This document shows positions 54,421-64,000 of a stretch of 64,000 nt of DNA, piece by piece. The notes beneath the pieces were generated by a model, which saw nothing but the letters and a program-made list of their open reading frames with translations, ran no database searches and had not been told where the DNA came from. The DNA lies in the NCBI GenBank assembly GCA_025084515.1, contig JAJAGP010000948.1:1-64000 (forward strand), given 5' to 3'. How positions within the stretch are numbered: the stretch's first letter is position 1; the number at the start of each line of letters is the position of its first letter. This DNA is from Ancistrus triradiatus (taxonomy: Eukaryota > Chordata > Actinopteri > Siluriformes > Loricariidae). A program made the translations under genes and the position numbers.

Positions 54421-54739
54421 AACTGTTTTACAGCATAAATAACCAGTTTAATCATAGTCTGTGCTAAGAATAGACATTTTCAAGGCTTTTATGCAGAAAA
54501 CAAAGTGAAAGTAGGTCAGGTCTGAAAAGATCAAAGCATTTCATGACTCCTTACCATTTGTTTGTTCAATCAGGTGATTAGGATTTACAGTGAGTATAGC
54601 CTGACGACTTTATTCTTCCAAGCAGCAGTGTATGTTTTAGTTGCAACTCAAAGCAAATTTTAATGGTCTGTGAGCCCTGTATACCAGAAGCTACTATCAT
54701 GAAAGCATAAGGGTGAATACATGCTTGTAAAGACAAACA

Positions 54740-55540
54740 AGTAGTTAGAGCTGATAGAAAGGCAGCAGTCTGTCATAACTCTCATAACCAGTCGTTACAA
54801 CTGAGATAGTCAGAAGAGCACCTCTGAACGCACAACAAGTCAAACCTTGAAGCAGGTGGGCACAGCAAAAGACCACACCAGGTTCCACTCTTGTCAGCTA
54901 AGAACAGGCAACTGTGTCAACAATTCACACTCAACAAAATTGAACAATACAAGATTGGAAAAATGTTGCCTGGTCTGAGTTTTGAGTTCTGCTGTGACAT
55001 TCGGATTCAGTTAGAATTTGGTGTAAACAACATGCATGGCTCCATCCTGCCTTTTGTGAATGGTTCAGGCTGCTGCTGGTGGTGTAACGGTGTGAGGGAT
55101 TTTCTTATCACATTTTGGGCCCCTTAATAACAATTGGGCATCGTTTAAATGCCACAGCCTACCTAAGCATTGTTGCTGGCCATGTTCATCATTTTATGAT
55201 CACAGTGTACCATCTTTTACATGCCATGTCACAAAGCTCAAGTTATCTCAAACTGGTTTCTTGAACATGATTATGAGTTACTGTACTCAAAAAGTCTCCA
55301 CAGCCACCAGATCTTAATCCAACAGAGCTCAGGATGTAGTGGAACAAGAGAGTTGCATCATGGATGTGCAGTCCACAAATCTGCAGCAACTGTGTGATGC
55401 TATCATGTTAATATGGACCAAAATCTCAGAGAAACATTTCCAGCACCTTGCTGAATCTATGCCATTCAAATTCAAACAGAGTGACATCACAAAGCAACTG
55501 TACAGTTGACCAATAAAACTTTTGACATGACCATGTTGGT
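54740..55540 (+). mobile_element. Tc1-like fragment, 'TTTATTAGGTACAC' family
   Basis: Frame 54891-55127 has MSAKNRQLCQQFTLNKIEQY and LSFEFCCDIRIQLEFG. Later blocks CCACCAGATCTTAATCCAAC ('PDLNPTE') and GAATCTATGCCATTCAAATT lie downstream. Several deletions. Confidence 0.65.
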
Positions 55541-56078
55541 TCCCTGAAATAAACCACTCAAGTAATACATGAACTTCTGGATGATTGTGTAAGTGTCCTT
55601 ATAAAGATTATTTTAAAGGTGCTGTAAATGGAATGTGAGTTTCTGTTATATTTTGCATCTAGATGAAACCCATTTAATAACCTTTTTTGTCTTTAAATAA
55701 AGCTGGTAGTAATTCTGGAGCTGACTGTAGAAGGAGAACAAAATGTGCAAACTCTGTCTCTAGCTTTAGCAATCAATATCTCTGCTACTCCATTAGAGTG
55801 CTCTCATTCCACTCCTCCTTTTTTGCTCTCTCGCTCATCTCTTCTTCATTACTGTTTACATCGTCGAGCATTTGTGCTCTGGCAACAACATTAAAGAAGC
55901 CATGTTATTCGCTGTTCTAAATGAGGAACAGAAACAATGTTAGATAAAGACCTGGTACTGTGTAGAACGGTGTGAGAGTGGTAATTTTGGTGTAAACCTT
56001 TTTGGATGCTGAACAGCAAATTTTGAGTGATTCATATTTCAAATGATGCACTTACTGTTATGTCATGCTGCAACTCAG
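55541..56078. other. Intron or spacer before the first firm ncoa7 exon
   Basis: No repeat or exon recognised. The frame at 55687-55920 has no domain. Confidence 0.45.
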
Positions 56079-56251
56079 ACTGAAAAAAAAACGAGAGCTA
56101 AAACAGAACCAATTAGAGACGGCTTTGGCTGAGGAGGACCAGTCAAATCCAGACCTAAAGGGATCAGTCATCTGCGAGCCTGCCCCTACTGCTCAGCTCC
56201 AGGAGAAGAGCCTAGATGGAGAAGAACCCAGATCTCTGAGTGGAAATTCAG
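56079..56251 (+). CDS. ncoa7: ncoa7 exon: basic N-terminus and acidic linker
   Basis: Acceptor ACTCAG at 56073-56078, donor GTAATG at 56252. The first base completes a codon; then 57 codons LKKKRELKQNQLETALAEED... to SLSGNS and one extra base. The start matches human NCOA7 LKKKKQAKQNAETASA. The frame runs over a nine-A tract at 56083-56091. Confidence 0.82.
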
Positions 56252-59200
56252 GTAATGCATGCTCCAGATAGCTGTAATGAAACGTCTTTTTAAAATCCCA
56301 TGTTAATCATAACTGCAGGTGTAGAAAAGCAGTATTGCATTTCCTGAATTTGTTATTTGATACCTGCAGATAAATATGAAGTGCATAGCACCTGTGTTAT
56401 TACTTTGGGCCTGCAAGATTAGGAAATCTCTTTTAGAGCAGGTTCTCCCATTACAGGAAATCTCTGACACAAACATAAACACACGGGCTCTCAACAATTT
56501 GCTGATCAGACAATGGCACCAGGTGACAGGTCATAGTGTGTTTGTGAAGGAAGTTACATAACTACCAGCCTGCTGCTTCTCCAGTAACCTGAATTCATCC
56601 ATGTTTAATATGACAACAGATTTAAAAACACAGAATCGTTTGCATGGTTTACACTCTTAACACCATATTTACAGCAAAGGTTTGGCCACGCCAGGACAAA
56701 GTACACGTTTTGTTGAACATGTCATTATTCAGGGTACAAATGCAGAAAAGTTTCAAACATTCTAAAAGTTAATGGGAAATCTGTACACTTGGTGTGTGCA
56801 AAAATGGACACCTTTCCACGTGATTTACTTGTTTTTGTGTGTCCAAACTCGCCCAACCTGTTGATGGTTCATTAAAATTAGCAGAACTGTGTCATATTTA
56901 AAGTTGTCCTTGCAGAGGTTGAATGTGTCTCGTTTTCACTTAGAAAATCAACAAAACGTATATTTATTCAGCCTAATTTGGTGAAGCCTTATTTTCTTGT
57001 TGATATTCCTCACCATGTGGTGACTTCTTTATCTAGGGAGGAATGCTTTTGCATTAGAGCATTAGAAGTGTTAGACTTCTTTTGTGTTTTGAGTGCTACT
57101 TGGTCCACTAAATAGTCTCCACCTATATAGCACAATACTGATGAGTTATTAAGGATCCATTTTGGCTACAGCCATGTCTTCACCATAGAAACTCTTCAAA
57201 GTGTGCTGTTTGCAATATAGGCATGGCGAAAACAAGCCGTGGAGGAACAACGAATTTAAGACCTTTAAAACTGCATCATCCTGCCGAATATGAGGTATTT
57301 GACAAAGCTAACAAAGAGGTTTAAGCTAAAGCTAGCGAGAGCAGAGAGCAAGTCACAAGCCAGCAGCTCCTGGCTTTGTTTCTGTATGCTGTAATTTATA
57401 ATTCTTAGACAGAAAGAAAATCAGAGTCAAATGCTGAAAAACTGCAAATAAAACAAATATCTGGTGCAAGTGACCTACTCTCTGATGGAAAGTGAAAAGT
57501 GGACAAGATTGTAAAGAAGATTGGTGTCAGTGCGCCAGTTTGGATATATTTTTGAGACTGTGACTGTCGCAAAACTTACAAATTATAAACATGACCATGC
57601 AAAATGGCGAGAGTGCACAAACAGTGGAACCTGTTACATAGTGCAGTGTGTGCTTTCGTTCAACCCAGTTGAAAAAAGCCACAATTCAGAGAAATTGAAT
57701 TACAGACCTTGAATTCACAATACGAGTCACCAAGCCATAAGCACTTCAGCAAGACAGCCATGTCTGAGATGTAGAACCGTGTTTGTGCTAAAGCTGAGGG
57801 CTTGATCAGGAGACTGGAGTTTTACTCAACTGAATTAAAATTGCTGTAGTCTGCAAAAAAATACTTGTTAGCGATGGTAGCAAAATAGTAGCATCTATAA
57901 AAGAGGAAATTACTGGTCCCATGTAAACTTATTTTCTCTGTCAGATAGGGCTGTAGACGTGTTCGTTTAATTCTGTATTTATATTTGTGGACTTTTTTTG
58001 GGACGTTTATAAAATATCCTTTACAGGTCATCCATGCCAGTCAGTGAGTTTCAGCTGTTGTCCACTGTTCCTTTTTTCCTCTTTGCTAATACAGGTTGTC
58101 AATGTGGTTAACATTTGATTCCACAACTTTTGACTGTTGCACTTGATGTAATTTCTGTGATATAGGCACCTACCACTTGGGTACTTTATATCGTGTTATT
58201 TACCTTGTTGCTTTCGAAATCTATGAGGCATTTAAATGTGTTCTTAACAACAGATGCTACAGTCAGTAACTGTATACCTACAAAGTATATCTGTACAATA
58301 AGTGTCTGAGTGCATGTACAAGTCAGGTATACTTAATCCAACTTTTGGCAGATTAATATTATCATTTCTATATGCCGAAATAAGTAATGGAAATTTCTGG
58401 AGCTTTAGTAGGGGTCATGTTTCTGGACTTGTTTCTTTCATCAGCTTGATTGGTACTATTTGAACAGGAGCCCAGTTTTTAATGCTGGTATTATTTCTTT
58501 CAGCAGATTACTGCAAATCCAATGGCCAGGCCAAGAAGGAGAAAATAAAGCCTCCAGGCACCGTAGAGTACATAGTGAGTGAATTTTCCTTCCTAAACTA
58601 TAGGTTCAAGCACCACTTGAACATGAACATGCACTCTAACTTCCACACAACTTGCACACAAAGAAAAGTACATTTGGTATTGATCAATATAATGTTATTT
58701 CCACGTTGTGTATGTTTATCTGTATATATGTATGTGCACACAGGTTGATCCTAAAGACACTGTGAACAGCATTGCACTGAAGTTCAACATCACCCCAACT
58801 AATTTAATGCAACTCAACCGTCTCTTCTCTCGTAGTGTGATTCCAGGGCAGGTCCGTGTCTTTCTATAGAGACTGAATTCTCTAAATGAGGCTCTTGACC
58901 CTAGTTAATGCAGTCCTATACAGACTTCTCTACAGACATCGTATGATATGTTGATTAATTTTCTACCACTGTTTATTGTTACAGAAACTCTTTGTCCCCG
59001 ACATGGGACAGTCTGGAACCAGCGCCCAAGTTTCATCTGATTCAGCCAACAAGGCACCCTCTGAAAAAGGCTTGCAGGTAGGTTCTTTGTAAACCTTTTA
59101 CACACTGACAGGCTTTTTGACTAATGTTCCCCATATCATTATTGGGAGTTTCAGACATGTTATTTGGTCAGCCTATTGCTTGGTGTGTCTTTCAGTACAA

Positions 59201-61210
59201 TATGTACTTTGAAACAAAGTAGCTCTCCACTTCACTTTCCTTCCTTTCGAGGCTCACAGTGACCGGAGAATGGGAAGGTCAGCCCAGACTTATCTGTTCC
59301 TGCCTACAGATTCCTCTTGGGGGTTTCCCAGGTGTTCCCAAGCCAAGTGTGAGAGAGCATTTCTCCAGCAGTTCCTCTGTGACTCTGCTGTGGGGCTCCG
59401 CTGAATTGACGTACCTAACTGACGTCTTGATATCCTGTCCATGAGTACCACAGGCAGGAGTGGATTCAAACACACCCTTGACCGAGTATGACATCCACTT
59501 TGTACGACTTTGAATTAACTTAAAGAATGGTAAAAAGAAAACCTCTCACTACATCCATACAGAAACTGGATTAGAAGCGACTGTACTCCATATTACTGTA
59601 GGGTCTCCCATAGCATTTGCTGTGGTACATGTTAATAAGACTTCTCCAAGTCCACAGTCCACATATGGACTGGATTCAGATACTCCCATGATGCTTCACA
59701 ATTCTGCACAAGAGAAGAGAGCTGGTTTACTGTTCCACGACCTGGGTAAAACCCAAATTGTTTCTCCTGTGGATCCCAAGTTTGAGCAATTGGCACAATA
59801 ATAACAGTGGAGCACTAATAACTTTACAGTGCTACTGTTGTTGTGCTACTTATTCTCACTTTGGATCCATACAGGTTTTTTTTAATTGATCTGTATTCAT
59901 TTTCCCATCACAACTAAGAGAGAGAGTAATTGGAAGCAAATAACAGTTCACACAGTGCACTTCTACTTAATTAACTGTCCAAAGACATGTACTAAGTTAA
60001 TTGATTACTCCACTATTTGAGAAGTTGGCCCTTTGAGTATGTATGTGTGTGTTGATGTACCCTTGTGTTTGTCGTTAAATAGCCATTGATGCTGAAAGTG
60101 ATGTTAAATAAACCAAGTAAACAAACAAAGTCTTTCTCCAGACATAATGCTTGAATTAAGTTTTTTTTTTTTCTTCATTCAAGTATTATGTCTGGAGAAA
60201 GACTTTGTTTGTTTACTTGGTTTATTTAACATGACATCTATCCACAGAATGTTTTTCCAATAGCCTTCTGGCTTGTCCATGTGACACATGATGGGCAGCA
60301 GTGATTTTTGTTTGTCTGTTTGTTTATATGAGAGCAGTGTCTTTCTCTTTGGATTCCTGCCATGCACACAATTTTTGTTGAGTGTTCTCCTGACCATGGA
60401 CTTATGAACATTATCCAATCTGTGAGAGACCCATTTGCTTAGAAGTTACCCTGGGTTCCTATTCGATCTTGTAGGCTATTCCACACCTTGCTCTTGGAGT
60501 GGTCTTTGTTGGACTTGTTGGGGATGGTCTTGAATTTCCTGTTTGTACACAACCTGTCTGACTGTGGATTGGTGGAGTGCAACCCCCTTAGAGGTGGTTT
60601 TGTAACATTTTTCAGAATGATGAACATGAACAGTTCTTTTTCTGAGATCCTCAGGAATCTCACCTGCTTGTTCCATGACATACATCCACAAACGTTGTGA
60701 AGAGCAGACTTTGATAGATCCCTGTTCTTTAAATACAGCAGGATGCCCACTTGCACCTGATCGTCATCCCATTGATTGAAAAGACCTGACTCTAATTTCA
60801 CCTTAAAATTAAATCCTATCTGTAGGGGTTCCAATAATTTTGCCATTCACAGATATGTTACCTTGAATTATTTTCCTCAGTAAATAAATGACAACAAAAA
60901 ACATTTTTGTATCATTTGTTATTTGGGTTGTCTTATCTGCTTTTAAAACTTGTGTATGATGTTTTAGGTCACGTATGCAGAAATACAGAAAACTCTAAAG
61001 GTTTCACAAACTTTAAAGCACCACGGTGAATGTACTCTGTGGGCATTGTACACAATGTAACATGAACATTCGCACTTATTTTCATTTTCTATCTCTGTGT
61101 TGTAGGATGAAAAATCAAGACCCCGCAATCGGGAATTGTCTCCACCATCTGAGGATGAGAGTCCCGTCAAATTCCTCAAGATGAGCTGCAAATATTTCAC
61201 CGATGGCATG
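56079..61210 (+). CDS. ncoa7: Nuclear receptor coactivator 7 / OXR-family protein, N-terminal exons (3' end outside window)
   Basis: NCOA7 belongs to the OXR1/TLDc family; human NCOA7 binds oestrogen receptor and, through TLDc, the V-ATPase, and protects against oxidative stress (known). Exons 56079-56251, 58507-58574, 58744-58851, 58985-59077 and 61106-61210 join in frame without stops. In order they carry a basic start (LKKKRELKQN), an acidic linker, a LysM domain from GTVEYI through NSIALKFNITP and LMQLNRLFSRSVIPGQ to KLFVPD, a Ser-rich linker, and SEDESPVKFLKMSCKYFTDG, the start of the GRAM-like region. FNITP and KFLKMxCxYFTDG fit NCOA7 better than OXR1 (KFLKINCKYITSG). The central linker and the TLDc domain lie right of the window. 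Which teleost paralogue this is cannot be told. The 5' coding end is uncertain; see the candidate exon at 44313. Confidence 0.88.
56252..57040. other. ncoa7 intron, nothing recognised
   Basis: AT-rich. I looked for the exon coding the conserved TELKRYYSI-like segment and did not find it. Confidence 0.5.
57040..57385 (+). mobile_element. hAT fragment, second copy of the BED region
   Basis: TTTTGAGTGCTACTTGGTCC, CAGCCATGTCTTCACCATAG and a TTNLRPLKLHHPAEYEVFDK-like reading correspond to 41700-42040. Several frameshifts. Confidence 0.7.
57386..58500. other. ncoa7 intron, nothing recognised
   Basis: No repeat family or exon seen. Confidence 0.45.
58507..58574 (+). CDS. ncoa7: ncoa7 exon: start of LysM domain
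   Basis: Encodes DYCKSNGQAKKEKIKPPGTV and EYI, matching human KPHGTMEYT. The acceptor is a CAGCAG tandem (58501-58506); using the first AG would add one Ala and keep the frame. Donor GTGAGT at 58575. Confidence 0.88.
58744..58851 (+). CDS. ncoa7: ncoa7 exon: LysM core
   Basis: 36 codons: VDPKDTVNSIALKFNITPTN, LMQLNRLFSRSVIPGQ. The DT-x-SIALKF...L-x-x-LN pattern is the LysM signature. Human NCOA7 has NQDTLNSIALKFNITPNK. Acceptor ACACAG at 58738-58743; donor GTCCGT at 58852. Confidence 0.95.
58985..59077 (+). CDS. ncoa7: ncoa7 exon: end of LysM and Ser-rich linker
   Basis: 31 codons: KLFVPDMGQSGTSAQVSSDS... ending EKGLQ. KLFVPD closes the LysM fold (human VLFVPD). Acceptor TTACAG at 58979-58984; donor GTAGGT at 59078. 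Confidence 0.93.
59230..59500. repeat. Possible SINE-like fragment in ncoa7 intron
   Basis: GTACCACAGGCAGGAGTGGATTCAAAC-like block near 59446-59472 contains a reversed B-box-like site. The frames here are not exons. Confidence 0.3.
59940..60120 (+). repeat. SINE-like 3' end
   Basis: CCAAAGACATGTACTAAGTT, AGCCATTGATGCTGAAAGTG and ATGTTAAATAAACC match the 38780-38895 repeat. Its tail forms the left arm of the inverted repeat below. Confidence 0.55.
60101..60232. repeat. 56-bp near-perfect inverted repeat with 20-base loop
   Basis: Left arm 60101-60156 and right arm 60177-60232 are reverse complements with a single mismatch by my reading; the loop (60157-60176) is T-rich. In ncoa7 pre-mRNA it would fold into a long hairpin. 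Confidence 0.93.
60225..61027 (-). mobile_element. Family C Tc1-like remnant, minus orientation
   Basis: Frame 60179-60418 includes DKPEGYWKNILWIDVM and DNVHKSMVRRTLNKNCVHGR; 60476-60691 has GEIPEDLRKRTVHVHHSEKC. The right end TTTCACAAACTTTAAAGCAC closes the element near 61027. Internally deleted, with the first catalytic Asp region changed (LWIDVM). Confidence 0.8.
61106..61210 (+). CDS. ncoa7: ncoa7 exon: start of GRAM-like region
   Basis: 35 codons: DEKSRPRNRELSPPSEDESP, VKFLKMSCKYFTDGM. Matches human STSEEDEPGVVKFLKMNCRYFTDGK. Acceptor TTGTAG at 61100-61105; donor GTGAGA at 61211. The next exon (expected to start GVVGGV-like) is not found before 64000. Confidence 0.94.
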
Positions 61211-62020
61211 GTGAGAGACTGGAGTAAATGCCAAGATTCATTTCATGACTTTATTATCTGACTTTAAGTCAGATTTATAGTTTCTCATAATGCCATTCAA
61301 CTGCACTGATAAATCGCTTAAAAACTCATTGCTGGTCAGTCACAGCCCCACATTCGGCTCAACTGTGATGTCTAGCTACAGTGCATTCTGCAAATTTGAG
61401 TCTTTATTCTTGTGGTCTTTCCTGTGTTGAAGTTCTTGTGATTTACACTTGAGCGGTGAAGGAAAGTGTTTTTTTTTTTTTTTTTAAAGCTTTTCTTACA
61501 AGAGACCTCATTGATTTTGACTGTAGCCTAATGGTTTGTGCCACATGGACTGGTTTGAACTCCTGCTATTATGGGATTTTCATGCAAAACCAGCTCTCAA
61601 ATGTGCTCAGAATATTCCAATACAGAAAGAAACATTCCAGGAGTGGCAGTTCTGTGGACATAAATGCCTTGTTGATGAGGGAGATCAACAGAGAATGGCC
61701 AGACTGAGGTGACAGAAAGGCTACAGTAATGCAGATAACTCTTTGTACAACTGTGGTAAGCAGAAAAACATCTCATTTCTTCCGTCGTCAGCTACAGCCA
61801 CACTATACCCAGGCCACCAGGGGACAGTAACTCTCTTCCTCCTCCAGTTGGCTGGGGACAAAGTGCCGCCAAGGACTTTCTAGCCGAGAACTCAAGATCC
61901 TAAAGTGACTCTGTATTGGACTACATAATGCCAATAGGCATATTTTTATGTTATTTTGTTTGAACTGTCACCATAAGCCTTATTTGATTAGATAACTTGG
62001 TTTCATTCTTACATTTATTG
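61211..62020 (+). other. ncoa7 intron with Tc1-like scraps
   Basis: 61560-61760 resembles a start of the 'TTTATTAGGTACAC' Tc1 family (GAGAATGGCCAGACTGAGGT, GACAGAAAGGCTACAGTAA), in plus orientation, interrupted at about 61785 by the L2-like repeat and possibly resuming at 62225. Confidence 0.45.
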
Positions 62021-62222
62021 TCTAAGCCACCCAAGGACGTTGGATCCCTTTTTGAGGTTTCTTCCTCATAACGCTTAGGGAGTTTTTCCTTGCCACTGTC
62101 GCCCTAGGCTTGCTCAATTTGGGATTGGCCGTAGATGTTAGAAGATAATCTAAAATTCTAAAGCTTCTTTTAGACAATGCTCCATTGTAAAAAGCGCTAT
62201 ATAAATAAATGTGACCTGACCT
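62020..62222 (+). repeat. L2-like retrotransposon/SINE tail
   Basis: Near-identical in order to 16375-16522: GCCACTGTCGCCCTAGGCTT to AAAGCGCTATATAAATAAAT, then GACCTGACCT. Confidence 0.75.
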
Positions 62223-62224
62223 AG

Positions 62225-62870
62225 AGGTGGATGAGCTACAACAGTAGAAGACCACTTTGGTCTCCACTTCTGTCAAACCAGCACAGAAAGCTGAGATTAC
62301 AATGGGCACAGGCTCACCAAAACTAGACAGATGAAAACTGGGAAAAACATAGCCTGTTCTGATGATTTCTCGATTTCTGCTGAGGCACACGGATGGTAGG
62401 GTCAGAATTTGGCACCAACTCTACGGTATGACTTCATTGGCCCAACCTGCCTTGCGTCAACAGTCCAAGCTGGGGGAAGTGGTGTTTTAATGACCCCAAT
62501 ATGTGCCAAGAATTGCAGTCAATTGTCGCTTGAATGCCACCCTGTGTGTATGTTGTTGCTGACCATGTGCCACCCTTTATGGCCACAGTTTACTCATCTT
62601 CTGATGGCTGCTTCCAGCATGGCAATGCACCATGTAACAAAGCAGGTCATATTTAACTGCATGAAAATGGTATCAGTGTTCTTCAGTTGCCTTCCCAGTC
62701 AGTGTATCTGAATCCAATAGACATTAGAACACCTTTGCGATGTGGTAGAACAGTACGTTCTCTACTTGAATTGCACCAGAAAAATCTGTAGGAATCGCAC
62801 AATGAATTGCAAAATCTCAAAAGGAATGTTTCCAACATGTTATAGAATCCATGCGTTTTTGGAATTCTGT
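62225..62870 (+). mobile_element. Tc1-like fragment, 'TTTATTAGGTACAC' family
   Basis: GGATGAGCTACAACAGTAGA, CTGTTCTGATGATTTCTCGA ('SDEFS'), AATTTGGCACCAACTC, TGGCTGCTTCCAGCATGGCA and GAATCCAATAGACATTAGAA ('NPIDIR') follow the family order. Many small changes. Confidence 0.65.
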
Positions 62871-63330
62871 ATTTATTTGAGCAAAGTGAGACTCTACTCA
62901 AAATTTGAATAGTGATCCTAGTAATGAGCGTGTGAGAGAGTACATATTTGGGGTGTAACAATGCATTGCGACACAAAAAAGGAACAATGTGCATTGTTGA
63001 GTTATGCTTTGTTGTTTACTATGCCATCTAACGCAGTAGATTTTTTATTTATTTTTTTGAAACACCAGAGGGCACAATTATGTCATCCTCAAAGACACAT
63101 CCAGTTCTCAGTGAGACTTCCGATTTGTTTTAATAGCAGGGGTTGAAAGATTACTTTTGTTTCCATTTTCATTCAAGAAAAGTACACGTTATTTTGAATT
63201 GCTATTCTTTAGAAATAAAAGGAATGTTATCACTGGGTTATTTAACATATGGTGGAGATGTAGATATATAAATTGCTGTTACTGTGAAGAGTTATGCAAG
63301 TTGAAAGTGAAATTATCTCCAAAAGAAATA
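62871..63330. other. ncoa7 intron, nothing recognised
   Basis: AT-rich. The plus frame 63157-63540 has no known domain. Confidence 0.4.
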
Positions 63331-64000
63331 AAGTTAAAGATGAAACACATTTTTCAACATTTTAAGCAATGGCAGTGTATTATTTTGGTTTTGTACAATT
63401 GCAGTGAAAAAAGGAAAGGAGTACCTTGCAAAACCCTAGGAGATTTGAGCACTTGGATAACTTTGACCGATGTCTCAGATCTTAATTGGCATGTTAGGAT
63501 TATGGCTTGTTCACAGTCATCATTAGGAAAGGCCAGGTGATGCAAATTTCAAAGCTGTATAAATACCCAGACTCCTCTAACCTTGTTCCAAAAAACAGCA
63601 GCCATGGGTTCTTCTAAGCAGCTGCCTAGCACTCTGATAATGAAAATGGTTGAGGCCCACAAAGCAAGAAAAGGCTATAAGAAGATAGCAAAGTGTTTTC
63701 AGGTTGCCATTTCCTCAGTTTGAAATGTAATTAGGAAATGGCAGTTAACAGGAACAGTGGAGGTCAAGATAAGGTCTTGGAAGACCAAGAACAATTTTAA
63801 ACACAGCTGTTCATAGGATTGCATAGAAAGGCAAATCAGAACTGCCACTTGATTGCAAAAGTCCTTCAGGAAGATTTAGCAGACTCCGGAGTTGTGGTAC
63901 ATTGTTCTAGTGTTCAGTGACACCTGCACAAATATGGCCTTCATGGAAGAGTCATCAGAAGACAACCACTCCTGTGTCCTCACCACAACATTCAGCATCA
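63330..64000 (+). mobile_element. Tc1-like transposon, family H, cut by window end
   Basis: ATG at 63604 opens MGSSKQLPSTLIMKMVEAHK and ARKGYKKIAKCFQVAISSV, a Tc1 helix-turn-helix, then a stop. Later pieces in other frames (RKWQLTGTVEVK and beyond) continue to the end. The 5' leader has CCAGGTGATGCAAATTTCAA. The left end is not resolved. Confidence 0.75.

Noticed and set aside
56079..61210. Assignment to oxr1 rather than ncoa7
   Set aside because: The FNITP and KFLKMxCxYFTDG patterns and the LKKKxxxKQN start fit NCOA7 better, though the families are close.
63157..63540. 127-codon plus-strand frame as a gene
   Set aside because: No domain; its right part overlaps the leader of a Tc1-like element.
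1..64000. An undescribed multi-gene system
   Set aside because: Everything with coding signal belongs to drc1, ncoa7 or known classes of mobile element; no cluster of novel genes was found.

Overview
The window is nuclear DNA of a teleost fish. The evidence is split, GT-AG-spliced vertebrate genes with long introns, very many Tc1/mariner copies with TA target duplications, hAT elements, tRNA-derived SINEs, non-LTR remnants and GT/TA microsatellites. The density and variety of Tc1 elements would suit a catfish-like lineage, but that is inference. Almost all open frames longer than 60 codons that are not exons belong to transposase remnants or are chance.

Region 1 (1-28.8 kb) is the plus-strand gene drc1, a dynein regulatory complex subunit of motile cilia. 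I can place 15 coding exons between 1703 and 28675. All phases join, giving 651 codons up to a stop, plus a poly(A) signal at 28743. The first exon or exons (start codon, about 60 residues) lie left of the window. Its introns hold Tc1-like elements at 2702-4321, 8709-10273, 14088-15322, 20665-22232 and 25459-26993, a solo LTR (5005-5984), an LTR-like pair around a 60-bp tandem repeat (16.8-19.5 kb) and SINEs. Three drc1 acceptors are preceded by long (GT)n tracts, and one intron appears to be GC-AG.

Region 2 (28.8-56 kb) has no firmly supported coding exon. It is a graveyard of nested elements: Tc1 copies (31.2, 35.2, 42.4, 45.1 and 47.9 kb), a non-LTR retrotransposon remnant (32.8-34.4 kb), a hAT element that swallowed a Tc1 element (40.9-44.2 kb) and a hAT MITE with a perfect 8-bp target duplication (40.2 kb). 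A CpG-richer stretch at 37.5-38.1 kb with a GC box, a TATA-like box and a clean donor may be the ncoa7 promoter and untranslated first exon. A possible first coding exon lies at 44313-44437, but its frame is disrupted as read.

Region 3 (56-64 kb) carries five well-supported plus-strand exons of ncoa7 (56079-61210). They encode the basic N-terminus, the LysM domain and the start of the GRAM-like region. The rest, including the TLDc domain, lies beyond the right edge. A 56-bp near-perfect inverted repeat (60101-60232) sits in the last visible intron, and a further Tc1 copy runs off the end.

The two genes are head to tail and not obviously related in function. I found no CRISPR array, operon, phage or convincing new multi-gene system. 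The notable signals are splice-site architecture, nested insertions and inverted repeats. Recognition of families is from memory of protein motifs; no search was run.
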